A stretch of DNA of 27,682 nucleotides, taken from NCBI GenBank assembly GCA_963933195.1, contig CAWVUS010000031.1, forward strand, positions 1 through 27,682, read 5' to 3'. Below, piece after piece: positions 7,336 to 15,282 of the stretch (its first letter is position 1; each line of letters opens with the position of its first letter). A program made the position numbers and the translations under genes. The notes beneath the pieces were generated by a model that saw nothing but the letters and a program-made list of their open reading frames with translations, searched no databases and was not told the origin of the DNA. The stretch is from UBA8437 sp963933195 (GTDB lineage Bacteria > Planctomycetota > Planctomycetia > Planctomycetales > Planctomycetaceae).

Positions 7336-8601
7336 ATGCCTGAGCTGACTTCCTCGCAACCTGCTGACACATCTTTGCCCGTTCGCGATGTCGTCGTGAT
7401 CGGGTCGGGACCGGCCGGATCCTCGGTGGCGGCACTTCTTGCCGAATCTGGCCACGACGTCGTGCTATTGGATCGAGACCATTTTCCACGGCACCATGTC
7501 GGTGAATCCCTGATCCCGGCCGCCAACCGGATCCTGGGCCGCCTGGGATTGATCGACCAGCTACAAGACTCGTCCTTCGTAAAGAAATACAGCGTCCAGT
7601 TCGTTGGCGCCGACGGACAGGAATCGACCCCGTTCTACTTTGACGATTTCGATCCACTGGGATTGGGCCATACCTGGCAAGTTGTGAGGAGTTCTTTTGA
7701 TCGGCTTCTGGTTGAACGCGCAAATGAGTTGGGCGCAGAGGTTCGGACAAACACCCAAGCCACAGCGGTGGACTTCCATGAAGACACAACCGCCACGGTC
7801 TGGACCAGGCGCATCCGCGAACGGGACGGTTCCCTCCGCCCCGTCCGTTGCCGCGTGGTGGTTGATGCGTCCGGACAATCGAGTTTCCTCGCCAACCGGA
7901 TGAAATTGCGACAGATTGACCCACGGCTTCGAAACGGAACAATCTGGACCTGGTATCACAATGCGAAGAGAGGGACCGGACGTGACGAGGGGGCGACGAT
8001 TATTTTCAGTTCCCGGGAACACAAATCATGGTTCTGGTACATCCCACTGCCCAACAACATCGTCAGCGTCGGGTGCACGGCCGACACCGACTGGATGTTC
8101 AACAACTCCCTCTCCACAGCTGAGATCTTCACGCGAGAATTGAGTCGTTGCCCTTCCGTGGCCGAACGCCTTTCAGATGCCAGCCAGGCTGAACCGTTTC
8201 GGACCACTCGGGATTTCTCGTACAGCTCCAGCGAGTTGGCCGGGACCGGATGGGTCCTGGTCGGAGACGCCTACAGTTTCATCGACCCGGTCTACTCGTC
8301 CGGAGTTTTTCTCGCCCTGGCCTCTGGCGAAATGGCAGCGACGGCAATTCACGAGGCTCTGGAGACGAACAACACGTCGGCCGATCAACTGGGCAACTGG
8401 AAACAGTGCTACGACTCTGGTGTTGAGAAATTTCGACAGCTGGTCTACGCGTTCTACGACCCGTGCTTTAACTTTGCAGACTTCATTCGAAACCATCCGG
8501 ACCAACGAGAGAACTTGACCGAACTCTTGGTTGGCAACGTATTCAAACCTGGTGTCAGCGGTTTGTTTGATGGAATCAACCCCATGTTGACTTCCGCCTG
8601 A
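7336..8601 (+). CDS. FAD-dependent oxidoreductase of the halogenase/geranylgeranyl-reductase group
   Basis: 421 residues with an N-terminal dinucleotide fold at residues 19-48 (V-V-V-I-G-S-G-P-A-G-S-S-V-A-A-L), then V-G-E-S-L-I-P. It contains two signatures of flavin-dependent halogenases: W232-x-W-x-I-P237 (W-F-W-Y-I-P) and F315-x-x-P-x-x-S-x-G323 (F-I-D-P-V-Y-S-S-G). Lysines 83-84 in S-F-V-K-K-Y-S fall roughly where some halogenases have the catalytic lysine, though I could not align this properly. The G-D-A-Y-S-F-I-D-P segment is the second FAD-binding region. Many planctomycete proteins of this type are annotated as halogenases without proof, so a lipid reductase, desaturase or monooxygenase remains equally likely. 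It is the first gene of the operon, 52 bases before the next. In this setting an unsaturated acyl chain or isoprenoid lipid is a plausible substrate. Confidence 0.8.
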   Translation: MPELTSSQPADTSLPVRDVVVIGSGPAGSSVAALLAESGHDVVLLDRDHFPRHHVGESLIPAANRILGRLGLIDQLQDSSFVKKYSVQFVGADGQESTPFYFDDFDPLGLGHTWQVVRSSFDRLLVERANELGAEVRTNTQATAVDFHEDTTATVWTRRIRERDGSLRPVRCRVVVDASGQSSFLANRMKLRQIDPRLRNGTIWTWYHNAKRGTGRDEGATIIFSSREHKSWFWYIPLPNNIVSVGCTADTDWMFNNSLSTAEIFTRELSRCPSVAERLSDASQAEPFRTTRDFSYSSSELAGTGWVLVGDAYSFIDPVYSSGVFLALASGEMAATAIHEALETNNTSADQLGNWKQCYDSGVEKFRQLVYAFYDPCFNFADFIRNHPDQRENLTELLVGNVFKPGVSGLFDGINPMLTSA

Positions 8602-8653
8602 CACATCACCGGCGGGTTAGCGGTCACTTTCTTACACAACAGGGTTGGTCAAC

Positions 8654-9916
8654 ATGCACATCGCAATCGTCGGATCGGGCATCTCCGGCCTGCTGTGTGC
8701 CCACCTATTGCATCCGCAACATGACATCACGATTTTTGAAGCAAATCATTACCCGGGTGGCCACGCCAACACCGTCATTGCCGACGACCCGACCGGACCT
8801 CAGGCCATCGACACCGGGTTCATCGTTTTCAATCGGGCCAACTACCCGAACTTCAACCGCCTGTTGGAAGCACTCAACGTCAGCACCAGACCCACGGAGA
8901 TGAGTTTCAGTGTTCAGTGTGAAAAGTCTCGACTGGAGTACTGTGGCTCCTCGCTCAATGGGCTGTTTTCCCAACGGAGAAACCTGGTATCCGGCCACCA
9001 CTGGCGGATGATTCTTGACATCCTACGATTCAATCGTCGGGCACTGGCGTTGGCACACAACTGCGACCATTCGATGACGATCAGGGACTTCCTTGAAAAG
9101 CATCCCTTTGGCGAGAGATTCACGAACAGCTACTTCCTGCCAATGGGAGCTGCAATCTGGTCCTGCCCAACCACGGATTTTGCAGAATTCCCGGTGCGTT
9201 TCATCGTCGACTTCTTTCACAATCACGGACTGCTTCAGATTCGGGATCGACCAACGTGGCGAACCATTGACGGTGGCTCCGCCCGCTACGTCCGGGAATT
9301 GTCCACCCCATTCCGGGACCGAATCCGACTGAAAACACCAGTCACCTCCGTACTTCGGAACCCGGATCACGTTGTCGTGGAAACAGCCACCTCGCCCCCT
9401 GAGAAATTCGACGAGGTAATCATCGCCTGCCACTCCGACCAGGCCTTGTCACTTCTTGGCGACAGCGACCCGAGTGAGAGAGAGATACTTTCGGCATTTC
9501 CTTATGGGAACAACAAGGCAGTACTGCACACCGACCATTCCGTGTTGCCCTCCCGGCGTCGGGCCTGGGCGAGTTGGAACTACTTCGTCAGCGGTAACGA
9601 AAACACACGACCGTCGGTCACTTACAACATGAACATCCTGCAAGGCCTCCGATCCGACCAGACATTTTGCGTGACGCTCAATGACAACGGTCGCATCGAT
9701 CCCGAACACATCATTCGTGAATTTCAATACGCTCATCCCGTGTTCTCTGCTGACCAGCATCGGGCACAGTCCCGACACGGCGAACTGATTCGCCACCGCC
9801 GCACATCGTTTTGCGGTGCCTACTGGGGAAATGGCTTCCACGAAGCCGGCGTCAACAGCGCCATGGCCGTATGCCGCACTTTTGGTGTTGAACTCTCTCA
9901 CACCCAACACACATAG
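8654..9916 (+). CDS. FAD-dependent amine-oxidase-like protein of the Cfa-linked family
   Basis: 420 residues from the ATG at 8654, which has AGGG nine bases upstream; a TTG at 8645 would add three residues. The N-terminus is a textbook FAD Rossmann motif, I-A-I-V-G-S-G-I-S-G-L-L-C-A-H-L-L, with the acidic end at F-E-A-N, then P-G-G-H-A-N-T-V. Later motifs typical of this subgroup are D-T-G-F-I-V-F-N-R-A-N-Y-P-N-F, P-M-G-A-A-I-W-S-C-P, and W-R-T-I-D-G-G-S-A-R-Y-V. The family is annotated as NAD(P)/FAD-dependent or flavin-containing amine oxidoreductase. It is found next to cfa and DUF1365 genes in many proteobacteria, where it belongs to light- or singlet-oxygen-induced loci (recalled, not checked). 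The probable role is oxidation or desaturation of a methylated acyl chain; an amine substrate is unlikely in this context. Confidence 0.85.
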   Translation: MHIAIVGSGISGLLCAHLLHPQHDITIFEANHYPGGHANTVIADDPTGPQAIDTGFIVFNRANYPNFNRLLEALNVSTRPTEMSFSVQCEKSRLEYCGSSLNGLFSQRRNLVSGHHWRMILDILRFNRRALALAHNCDHSMTIRDFLEKHPFGERFTNSYFLPMGAAIWSCPTTDFAEFPVRFIVDFFHNHGLLQIRDRPTWRTIDGGSARYVRELSTPFRDRIRLKTPVTSVLRNPDHVVVETATSPPEKFDEVIIACHSDQALSLLGDSDPSEREILSAFPYGNNKAVLHTDHSVLPSRRRAWASWNYFVSGNENTRPSVTYNMNILQGLRSDQTFCVTLNDNGRIDPEHIIREFQYAHPVFSADQHRAQSRHGELIRHRRTSFCGAYWGNGFHEAGVNSAMAVCRTFGVELSHTQHT

Positions 9917-9925
9917 AACCAAGCC

Positions 9926-10732
9926 GTGTCCCAATCTCGTCAACTCGCACCGAGCCACAGTTGCCTCTACCACGGCAGGGTTGACCATGCGCGACACGGC
10001 CCTGTTGCCCACTCATTTCACTACGGGCTGTTCCTGGTTTACCTGGACCTCGACGAACTGGACTCGCTTTTTGCCAACCGCTGGTTTTGGTCGACCCGTG
10101 GCCCCAATCTCGCCTGGTTTCGCAGAGCCGACCATTTCGGCGATACCGATCAGCCGCTTGATGTCTGCGTGCGTGAACTCGTACTGGAACGCACCGCCCT
10201 GGTGGCTGACGGCCCCATTCGCCTGCTCACTCACCTGCGTTATTTTGGCCACGTTTTCAATCCAGTCAGCCTGTTCTACTGTTTTGACTCGCTGGACACT
10301 CGCCTCATTGCCGTGGTCGCCGAGGTCCACAACACCCCGTGGGGAGAAACTCACTGCTACGTGATCCCCATCTCGGACACCTCCACAGACGCCCTGCCCT
10401 TGGAACACACCAAGGAGTTTCACGTCTCGCCATTCATGCCAATGGACATGTCCTACCGTTGGAACATCACCGAGCCATCTGACACGCTCTCGGTTCACAT
10501 CCAGACATCTCGTGGCGACGACCATCTCTTCGACGCCGCACTGTCACTGGCTCGCCAGCCGATGAGTTCTTTTCGACTCGCAATCTCACTGTTTTGCTTT
10601 CCGTTGATCACGTTGCGGATCGTGGCTGCCATCTATTGGCAAGCGGTACTCCTGTGGTTCAAACGGATCCCATTTCACCCACACCCCAAGCACACCCCCT
10701 CGGGTGCCACCGAGACACACACGACCAACTGA
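9926..10732 (+). CDS. DUF1365 family protein
   Basis: 268 residues, GTG start 9 bases after the previous stop. It opens with S-C-L-Y-H-G-R-V-D-H-A-R, F-H-Y-G-L-F-L-V-Y-L-D-L-D-E-L, then has the strongest family signature L-L-T-H-L-R-Y-F-G-H-V-F-N-P-V-S-L-F-Y-C around residue 95-115, followed by V-A-E-V-H-N-T-P-W-G-E. Mid-protein F-H-V-S-P-F-M-P-M-D-M-S-Y-R-W is also typical. Near the C-terminus is a hydrophobic segment (L-F-C-F-P-L-I-T-L-R-I-V-A-A-I-Y-W) that may anchor it to the membrane. DUF1365 genes almost always sit between the amine-oxidase-like gene and cfa, exactly as here, so the product probably works with those enzymes on membrane acyl chains. The reaction is not established. Confidence 0.87.
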   Translation: MSQSRQLAPSHSCLYHGRVDHARHGPVAHSFHYGLFLVYLDLDELDSLFANRWFWSTRGPNLAWFRRADHFGDTDQPLDVCVRELVLERTALVADGPIRLLTHLRYFGHVFNPVSLFYCFDSLDTRLIAVVAEVHNTPWGETHCYVIPISDTSTDALPLEHTKEFHVSPFMPMDMSYRWNITEPSDTLSVHIQTSRGDDHLFDAALSLARQPMSSFRLAISLFCFPLITLRIVAAIYWQAVLLWFKRIPFHPHPKHTPSGATETHTTN

Positions 10733-10746
10733 AAGACGCTTCCGTC

Positions 10747-12024
10747 ATGATTTCCAGTAGCACGGTTGAACCAACCGCCGTCCACACCCCCTGTCCAAAA
10801 CCAGGCCGATGTCGCCGGCTCGGCTGGATCGACCGAAAATGCCGTGACCTGTTGTTCACACGGCTGTCCACGATGCACAACGGATGCGTCGCCGTCACGG
10901 ATCACGACGGCACCCACCTGTTGGGTGAAGGCAACAACGGTGACCTGATGGCCAACATTACGGTCCTGTCCCCTTCTCTCTACCGCCGCGTCCTCGTATC
11001 CGGGTCGCTCGGAGCTGCGGATTCCTTCGTCGAGGGCGAATGGACAACTCCTGACCTGGTCGCCGTTCTCAGATTCTTTGCCCGAAACATTGACCACCTT
11101 GCTGAATCCGAACAGGGGCTTGCCAGCTTGGGAAAGCTGGCGACCAGCCTGCTTGCCAAGTTCCGACGCAACACCCGCCGGGGGAGCAAGAAGAACATTG
11201 CCGAGCACTACGACCTGGGAAACGCGTTTTTCGAATTGTTTCTCGACAGTTCCATGATGTACTCGTCTGCCATTTTTGACTCGCCGACCACCACTCTCGA
11301 AGACGCTTCCCGGACAAAACTGAATCGGGTTGGCGACAGCCTGGAGTTGCAGCCCAACGACCATGTTCTCGAAATTGGAACCGGTTGGGGCGGTTTCGCC
11401 ACACACGCCGCGTCCCGTTACGGGTGCCAGGTCACCACCACGACCATTTCCGACGAGCAATTTCAATACGCCAGCCGACGCGTCGTAAATGCCAAACTGG
11501 ACGACTCTGTCACGGTCATCAAGCAGGACTACCGCGACCTCACCGGACAATTCGACAAGCTGGTCAGCATCGAAATGCTGGAGGCGGTCGGGCACGAATT
11601 CCTCGACACGTTCTTTGGACAATGCAATCGACTCTGCAAACACGGAGGCCGGGTCTTCGTGCAAACGATCGTCATGCCCGAACAACGCTCACGGAGCTAC
11701 CGGAAGTCGATCGACTTCATCCAAAAATATGTCTTCCCCGGTGGTTTTCTTCCCTCGCTGACCGCGATCCAGGAGTCGGTTGGCCGCGCAACGGACCTGC
11801 GACTTTTGAGCGTCAACGATCACTCATCCAGCTACGCCCGCACGCTCCGGGAATGGCGTTCACGTTTCATGAACCGGATTGACGACGTCCGTCAACTCGG
11901 GTTCTCCGAGGACTTCATACGCACCTGGAACTACTACTTCAGCTACTGCGAGGCCGCTTTCCTCGAGCGTGCCATCGGAATCCTGCAACTGGAGTGGGTC
12001 AAAGGTGGCGAGGAACAATCGTGA
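10747..12024 (+). CDS. Cyclopropane-fatty-acid-synthase family methyltransferase, first paralogue
   Basis: 425 residues from the ATG at 10747, 14 bases after the DUF1365 stop; the frame is open further upstream but overlaps DUF1365. The N-terminal domain (about 1-150) is the lipid-binding part. From about 155 the catalytic domain reads H-Y-D-L-G-N-A-F-F, the SAM motif V-L-E-I-G-T-G-W-G-G-F-A, D-Y-R-D-L, Y-V-F-P-G-G-F-L-P-S and a Tyr-containing S-S-S-Y-A-R-T-L segment. By eye against E. coli Cfa, the active-site Cys139 region Y-S-C-A is Y-S-S-A here (Ser174), Glu239 is kept (E279) with the next His replaced by Ala280, and His266 is Gln306. These bicarbonate-site changes suggest a reaction other than plain cyclopropanation, such as transfer of an intact methyl branch or a later step. 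Its stop overlaps the next start. Confidence 0.88.
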   Translation: MISSSTVEPTAVHTPCPKPGRCRRLGWIDRKCRDLLFTRLSTMHNGCVAVTDHDGTHLLGEGNNGDLMANITVLSPSLYRRVLVSGSLGAADSFVEGEWTTPDLVAVLRFFARNIDHLAESEQGLASLGKLATSLLAKFRRNTRRGSKKNIAEHYDLGNAFFELFLDSSMMYSSAIFDSPTTTLEDASRTKLNRVGDSLELQPNDHVLEIGTGWGGFATHAASRYGCQVTTTTISDEQFQYASRRVVNAKLDDSVTVIKQDYRDLTGQFDKLVSIEMLEAVGHEFLDTFFGQCNRLCKHGGRVFVQTIVMPEQRSRSYRKSIDFIQKYVFPGGFLPSLTAIQESVGRATDLRLLSVNDHSSSYARTLREWRSRFMNRIDDVRQLGFSEDFIRTWNYYFSYCEAAFLERAIGILQLEWVKGGEEQS

Positions 12025-13061
12025 CATCCGTCTTTGGTCTTCTCCTGCGTGCTGCCGAAGCCGGGTGTCTTCCCGACAGCGCTATCCGGTTTGGCATCCG
12101 CCAGCTTCTGAAGTCCCGTCTGGCGAAACTGGGCCAGGTGGCCGACCCTCAGGAACTTCTCGACCAGTTTATGGCCGAATCGGACCAGGGCCCGATCGCA
12201 CCGGTTCCCGATGCAGCAAACCGTCAACATTACGAGGTGCCGCCCGCGTTCTTTCAGGCCGTCCTGGGGCATCGGCTGAAATACAGCTGTTGTCACTGGG
12301 ACAGCGGCAGCATGTCACTCGACGCCGCCGAAGACGCCGCGCTGGCTATTTCCTGCAGCAGAGCCTCCATCGACGATGGCATGTCGATCCTCGAACTGGG
12401 CTGTGGATGGGGTTCCTTGTCCCTGTGGATTGCCGAATCTTATCCCGACAGCCGTGTCACGGCCGTTTCCAATTCATCACTTCAACGGGAGTTTATCGAA
12501 CAACGGGCCCGCCAGAAACAACTCGACAACATCCGGGTCCTGACCGCCGACATCAACGACTTCACTCCCGACGACACGTTCGACCGTGTCGTTTCGGTAG
12601 AGATGTTTGAACACATGCGGAATCACCGTGAACTACTCCGACGGATTTCAGATTGGCTGCGGCCCAAAGGACAACTCTTCGTCCACGTGTTCTGCCACAA
12701 ACTCTTCGCATACGCCTACCAGTCCAATGGCCCACAAGACTGGATGGCCGAACACTTCTTCACCGGGGGCATGATGCCCAGTGAAACCCTCCTGGAGAAC
12801 TACAACACCGACCTCCAGGTGGTCCAGAGGTGGAGCTGGAACGGAAACCATTACGGCCGGACATGCCGCGCCTGGTTGAACCGGATGGATGCCCAACGGC
12901 GGGAGATCCACAGCCTGTTCGGCGACTGTTATGGATCAGACTCGGCCTCCCGATGGTTTCATCGCTGGAGAATTTTCTTTATTGCCTGCGAGGAACTTTT
13001 CGCATTCGCAGACGGAACCGAGTGGTACGTCTCCCACGCACTCTTCGAGAAACCGGCATGA
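12021..13061 (+). CDS. Cyclopropane-fatty-acid-synthase family methyltransferase, second paralogue (coclaurine N-methyltransferase-like subgroup)
   Basis: 346 residues from GTG at 12021, overlapping the previous stop as GTGA with AGGA just upstream. It lacks most of the N-terminal lipid-binding domain seen in classical Cfa. Motifs: H-Y-E-V-P-P-A-F-F, Y-S-C-C-H-W (Cys90), the SAM motif I-L-E-L-G-C-G-W-G-S-L-S, A-V-S-N-S-S-L-Q, V-S-V-E-M-F-E-H-M (Glu197, His198), L-F-V-H-V-F-C-H (His222), W-M-A-E-H-F-F-T-G-G-M-M-P-S and W-N-G-N-H-Y-G-R-T. The residues altered in the first paralogue are canonical here. The pattern V-S-N-S...M-F-E-H-M...F-V-H-x-F-C-H matches the coclaurine N-methyltransferase-like branch of the family found in plants and bacteria (from memory), so the substrate could be an acyl chain, a lipid headgroup amine or a small molecule. 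Translationally coupled on both sides. Confidence 0.88.
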   Translation: MTSVFGLLLRAAEAGCLPDSAIRFGIRQLLKSRLAKLGQVADPQELLDQFMAESDQGPIAPVPDAANRQHYEVPPAFFQAVLGHRLKYSCCHWDSGSMSLDAAEDAALAISCSRASIDDGMSILELGCGWGSLSLWIAESYPDSRVTAVSNSSLQREFIEQRARQKQLDNIRVLTADINDFTPDDTFDRVVSVEMFEHMRNHRELLRRISDWLRPKGQLFVHVFCHKLFAYAYQSNGPQDWMAEHFFTGGMMPSETLLENYNTDLQVVQRWSWNGNHYGRTCRAWLNRMDAQRREIHSLFGDCYGSDSASRWFHRWRIFFIACEELFAFADGTEWYVSHALFEKPA

Positions 13062-13837
13062 CACCCGTCGATCATCTCTGGACCAACGCAGCCGCAGTCG
13101 CAGTGCTGATGACTGTCGTCTGGCTCATCAGCGTATTTGTTCGCAACGCCTCGATTATTGACATCGCCTGGGGCCCAGGTTTTGCAGTGATTGCCTGGAC
13201 GAGTTTTGCTCTCGACGATTCCACGGGTGTCTCACGCTGGCTGTTGCCGGTGCTCGCAACGGCCTGGGGCCTCCGGCTGGGAATCTACCTGGCCTGCCGC
13301 AACCTCGGCAAACCCGAAGACTTCCGGTACCAGGCCATGCGAGATCATCACGGTCCCGCGTTTGCCTGGAAATCCTGGTACCGGGTCTTCCAATTGCAGG
13401 CCGTCATCATGTGGGTCGTTTCACTCCCGCTACAGATGGGAATCGCCCATTCGACCATCGACTGGCAGATCTGGCACGTCGTCGGCTGTGTGATCTGGAG
13501 TGTCGGATTCCTGTTCGAATCGGTTGGCGACTTCCAACTGGCCCGTTTCAAACGCAATCCAGAAAACGCAAAACGAGTGATGGATCGTGGCCTCTGGAGG
13601 TACACCCGTCACCCGAATTACTTTGGCGACTTCCTGATCTGGTGGGGATTCTGGTGTGTCGCTGCGGCCGAACCGGCCGCACGCTGGACGATCATCAGCC
13701 CTGTTGTCATGTCGATTTTCTTGATTCGGGTCTCCGGAGTGCCCATGCTGGAAACGGCTCTCCTGAAGCGTAAGGACGGATATGCCCACTACGTGGAAAA
13801 GACGAGGGCGTTTTTCCCCTGGTGGCCGCGGGCCTAA
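13058..13837 (+). CDS. DUF1295 membrane protein (steroid 5-alpha-reductase/isoprenylcysteine methyltransferase-like)
   Basis: 259 residues from the ATG at 13058, overlapping the previous stop as ATGA. It is a multi-pass membrane protein: hydrophobic segments at about residues 8-26, 32-50, 60-78, 110-128, 140-160 and 195-230. Family signatures are S-I-I-D-I-A-W-G-P-G-F, Y-R-V-F-Q-L-Q-A-V-I-M-W-V-V-S-L-P and, near the C-terminus, D-R-G-L-W-R-Y-T-R-H-P-N-Y-F-G-D-F-L-I-W-W-G. The last is the cofactor-binding region shared with 5-alpha-reductases and isoprenylcysteine carboxyl methyltransferases. DUF1295 proteins commonly accompany cfa and amine-oxidase-like genes. Reduction of an enone-like lipid intermediate with NADPH, or SAM-dependent methylation, are both compatible with the fold. 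Last gene of the operon; it converges with the sulfatase 13 bases away, with no visible terminator between. Confidence 0.86.
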   Translation: MTPVDHLWTNAAAVAVLMTVVWLISVFVRNASIIDIAWGPGFAVIAWTSFALDDSTGVSRWLLPVLATAWGLRLGIYLACRNLGKPEDFRYQAMRDHHGPAFAWKSWYRVFQLQAVIMWVVSLPLQMGIAHSTIDWQIWHVVGCVIWSVGFLFESVGDFQLARFKRNPENAKRVMDRGLWRYTRHPNYFGDFLIWWGFWCVAAAEPAARWTIISPVVMSIFLIRVSGVPMLETALLKRKDGYAHYVEKTRAFFPWWPRA

Positions 13838-13850
13838 TGGTCCAGAGCAT

Positions 13851-15242
13851 TCACCGTCGTGTCGGCCGCTTGGCGGCGGTTCGGGTCAGCCAGGCTTCAA
13901 GTTTCTCGTGAAGCCTCCTGGTTGTTTTCGGCTGCTTTTTCGCCAGATCGCGTGACTCGCCGATATCCGCGGACAGGTCGTACAATTCGGTCGAATTGTC
14001 ATCAAACCGTAGGATCAGCTTGTGTTTTCCGTCCCGCACGGCAGCGCCGGGACGATTGGACTTGTGCCACGCGAAGTGCGGGTAGTGAAAGAACAGCGAG
14101 CGACGCTTCATGCTCCGTCCGGCCAGCAATGGCTTCAGTGTCACTCCATCCAGGAAATCGCCTTTGGCCAGTTTGACACCGGCCGCATCGAGAATTGTTG
14201 CAGTCAGATCCATCGAAACCACGGGGGTCGCAATGGTGGTGTCCGGTTGTGTGACGCCGGGCCAGCGAATGATCAACGGCACGCGAATCCCACCTTCGAA
14301 CAGATCGCCCTTGCCAGAACGCAGTGGATGGTTGTCGGTCGCACCAGACCAGCCTCCGTTGTCACTGGTAAAAACAACGACTGTCCGGTCAGCAATCCCC
14401 AGACGCTTCACTTCATCAAGAACACGTCCAACGGCTCGATCGGTAGCCTCGATTTGTCCGCCATAGACGGGATTCCGAAGTCCCCGTCCCTCCTGGCCTT
14501 TGTACTTTCCGATCAATTCCTCCGGAGCCTCGAACGGGTAGTGGGGATTGTACGTCCACAGGCACACGAACATCGGCTGATCCTTGGAACGCCGCATCCA
14601 GGAAATCGCCTCGTCCGCCAGGCGATCGGTCAGGTACTCGCCCGTTTCGCGTGGCTTGATTGTCGGAATACGGAACGGATCAAAGTACGTGGGCGGGCCG
14701 CCAAACCCACAACCCCCAACATTGATCTCGAAACCGTGCCGATCGGGGTAGAATCCGCGGCCCCCGGTCGTCGGATCGTCCTTGCGGACATGGGTCCCGG
14801 ACAGGTGCCATTTCCCGAAAAAACCCGTGTGATAACCAACCGCGTGAAGTCGCTCGGCAAGGGTCACGCTCTTGTGCTTGAGAATGTGCCCCACTGCGGG
14901 CGGCTGGATGACCCGGTCCTTGGGCCAGAATTGCGGACCGTCTGCACCGTGTTGAGTGATGTTCAATCGTGCCGGGGCCAGGCCTGTGATCAACGCGGCG
15001 CGAGTCGGCGAGCAGACCGGTGCAGCTGCGTACGCATCGGTGAATCGCGAGCCCTGTTTTGCCAGCGCATCGATGTTCGGGGTGTGCAGCTTTGCGTTGC
15101 CCTGGCAGTGCAGATCCGACCACCCCATGTCGTCGGTCATGATCAACAACACATGCGGCCGCGGCCGTGTCGCGACCGGCTCGGCATGGACCAGGCCGCT
15201 GAGCAAAAAGACAAGCGGAAGAATCGTCACCGGTACATTCAT
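13851..15242 (-). CDS. Secreted type I sulfatase (formylglycine-dependent)
   Basis: 463 residues from the ATG at 15242, chosen because it yields a clean signal peptide (V-T-I-L-P-L-V-F-L-L-S-G-L-V-H-A); a longer open frame upstream has no such feature and would overlap the PQQ gene. R-P-H-V-L-L-I-M-T-D-D-M-G-W-S-D at about 28-43 is the metal-binding aspartate pair. C77-S-P-T-R-A-A-L-I-T-G is the sulfatase signature, with Cys77 the residue converted to formylglycine. G-K-W-H-L-S-G and V-V-F-T-S-D-N-G-G supply further active-site residues. The substrate is a sulfate ester, presumably on a polysaccharide. A formylglycine-generating enzyme must be encoded elsewhere. It is the last of a minus-strand trio with the PQQ-like and esterase genes; 40 bases separate it from the PQQ gene. 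Confidence 0.93.
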   Translation of the reverse strand: MNVPVTILPLVFLLSGLVHAEPVATRPRPHVLLIMTDDMGWSDLHCQGNAKLHTPNIDALAKQGSRFTDAYAAAPVCSPTRAALITGLAPARLNITQHGADGPQFWPKDRVIQPPAVGHILKHKSVTLAERLHAVGYHTGFFGKWHLSGTHVRKDDPTTGGRGFYPDRHGFEINVGGCGFGGPPTYFDPFRIPTIKPRETGEYLTDRLADEAISWMRRSKDQPMFVCLWTYNPHYPFEAPEELIGKYKGQEGRGLRNPVYGGQIEATDRAVGRVLDEVKRLGIADRTVVVFTSDNGGWSGATDNHPLRSGKGDLFEGGIRVPLIIRWPGVTQPDTTIATPVVSMDLTATILDAAGVKLAKGDFLDGVTLKPLLAGRSMKRRSLFFHYPHFAWHKSNRPGAAVRDGKHKLILRFDDNSTELYDLSADIGESRDLAKKQPKTTRRLHEKLEAWLTRTAAKRPTRR

Positions 15243-15282
15243 GAGATCTTGCTCGGCCTTGCCACCTGAAGTGTTACACCGA

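Noticed and set aside
10594..10746. Upstream extension of the first Cfa-like gene
   Set aside because: It would lie inside DUF1365, and its extra residues are not Cfa-like. The ATG at 10747 fits the operon spacing.
12830..13057. Upstream extension of the DUF1295 gene
   Set aside because: It would overlap the second methyltransferase by over 200 bases. The ATGA overlap at 13058 is the natural start.
14022..15269. Long open frame on the plus strand opposite the sulfatase
   Set aside because: The minus strand encodes a complete sulfatase with all motifs; this frame has no recognisable features.
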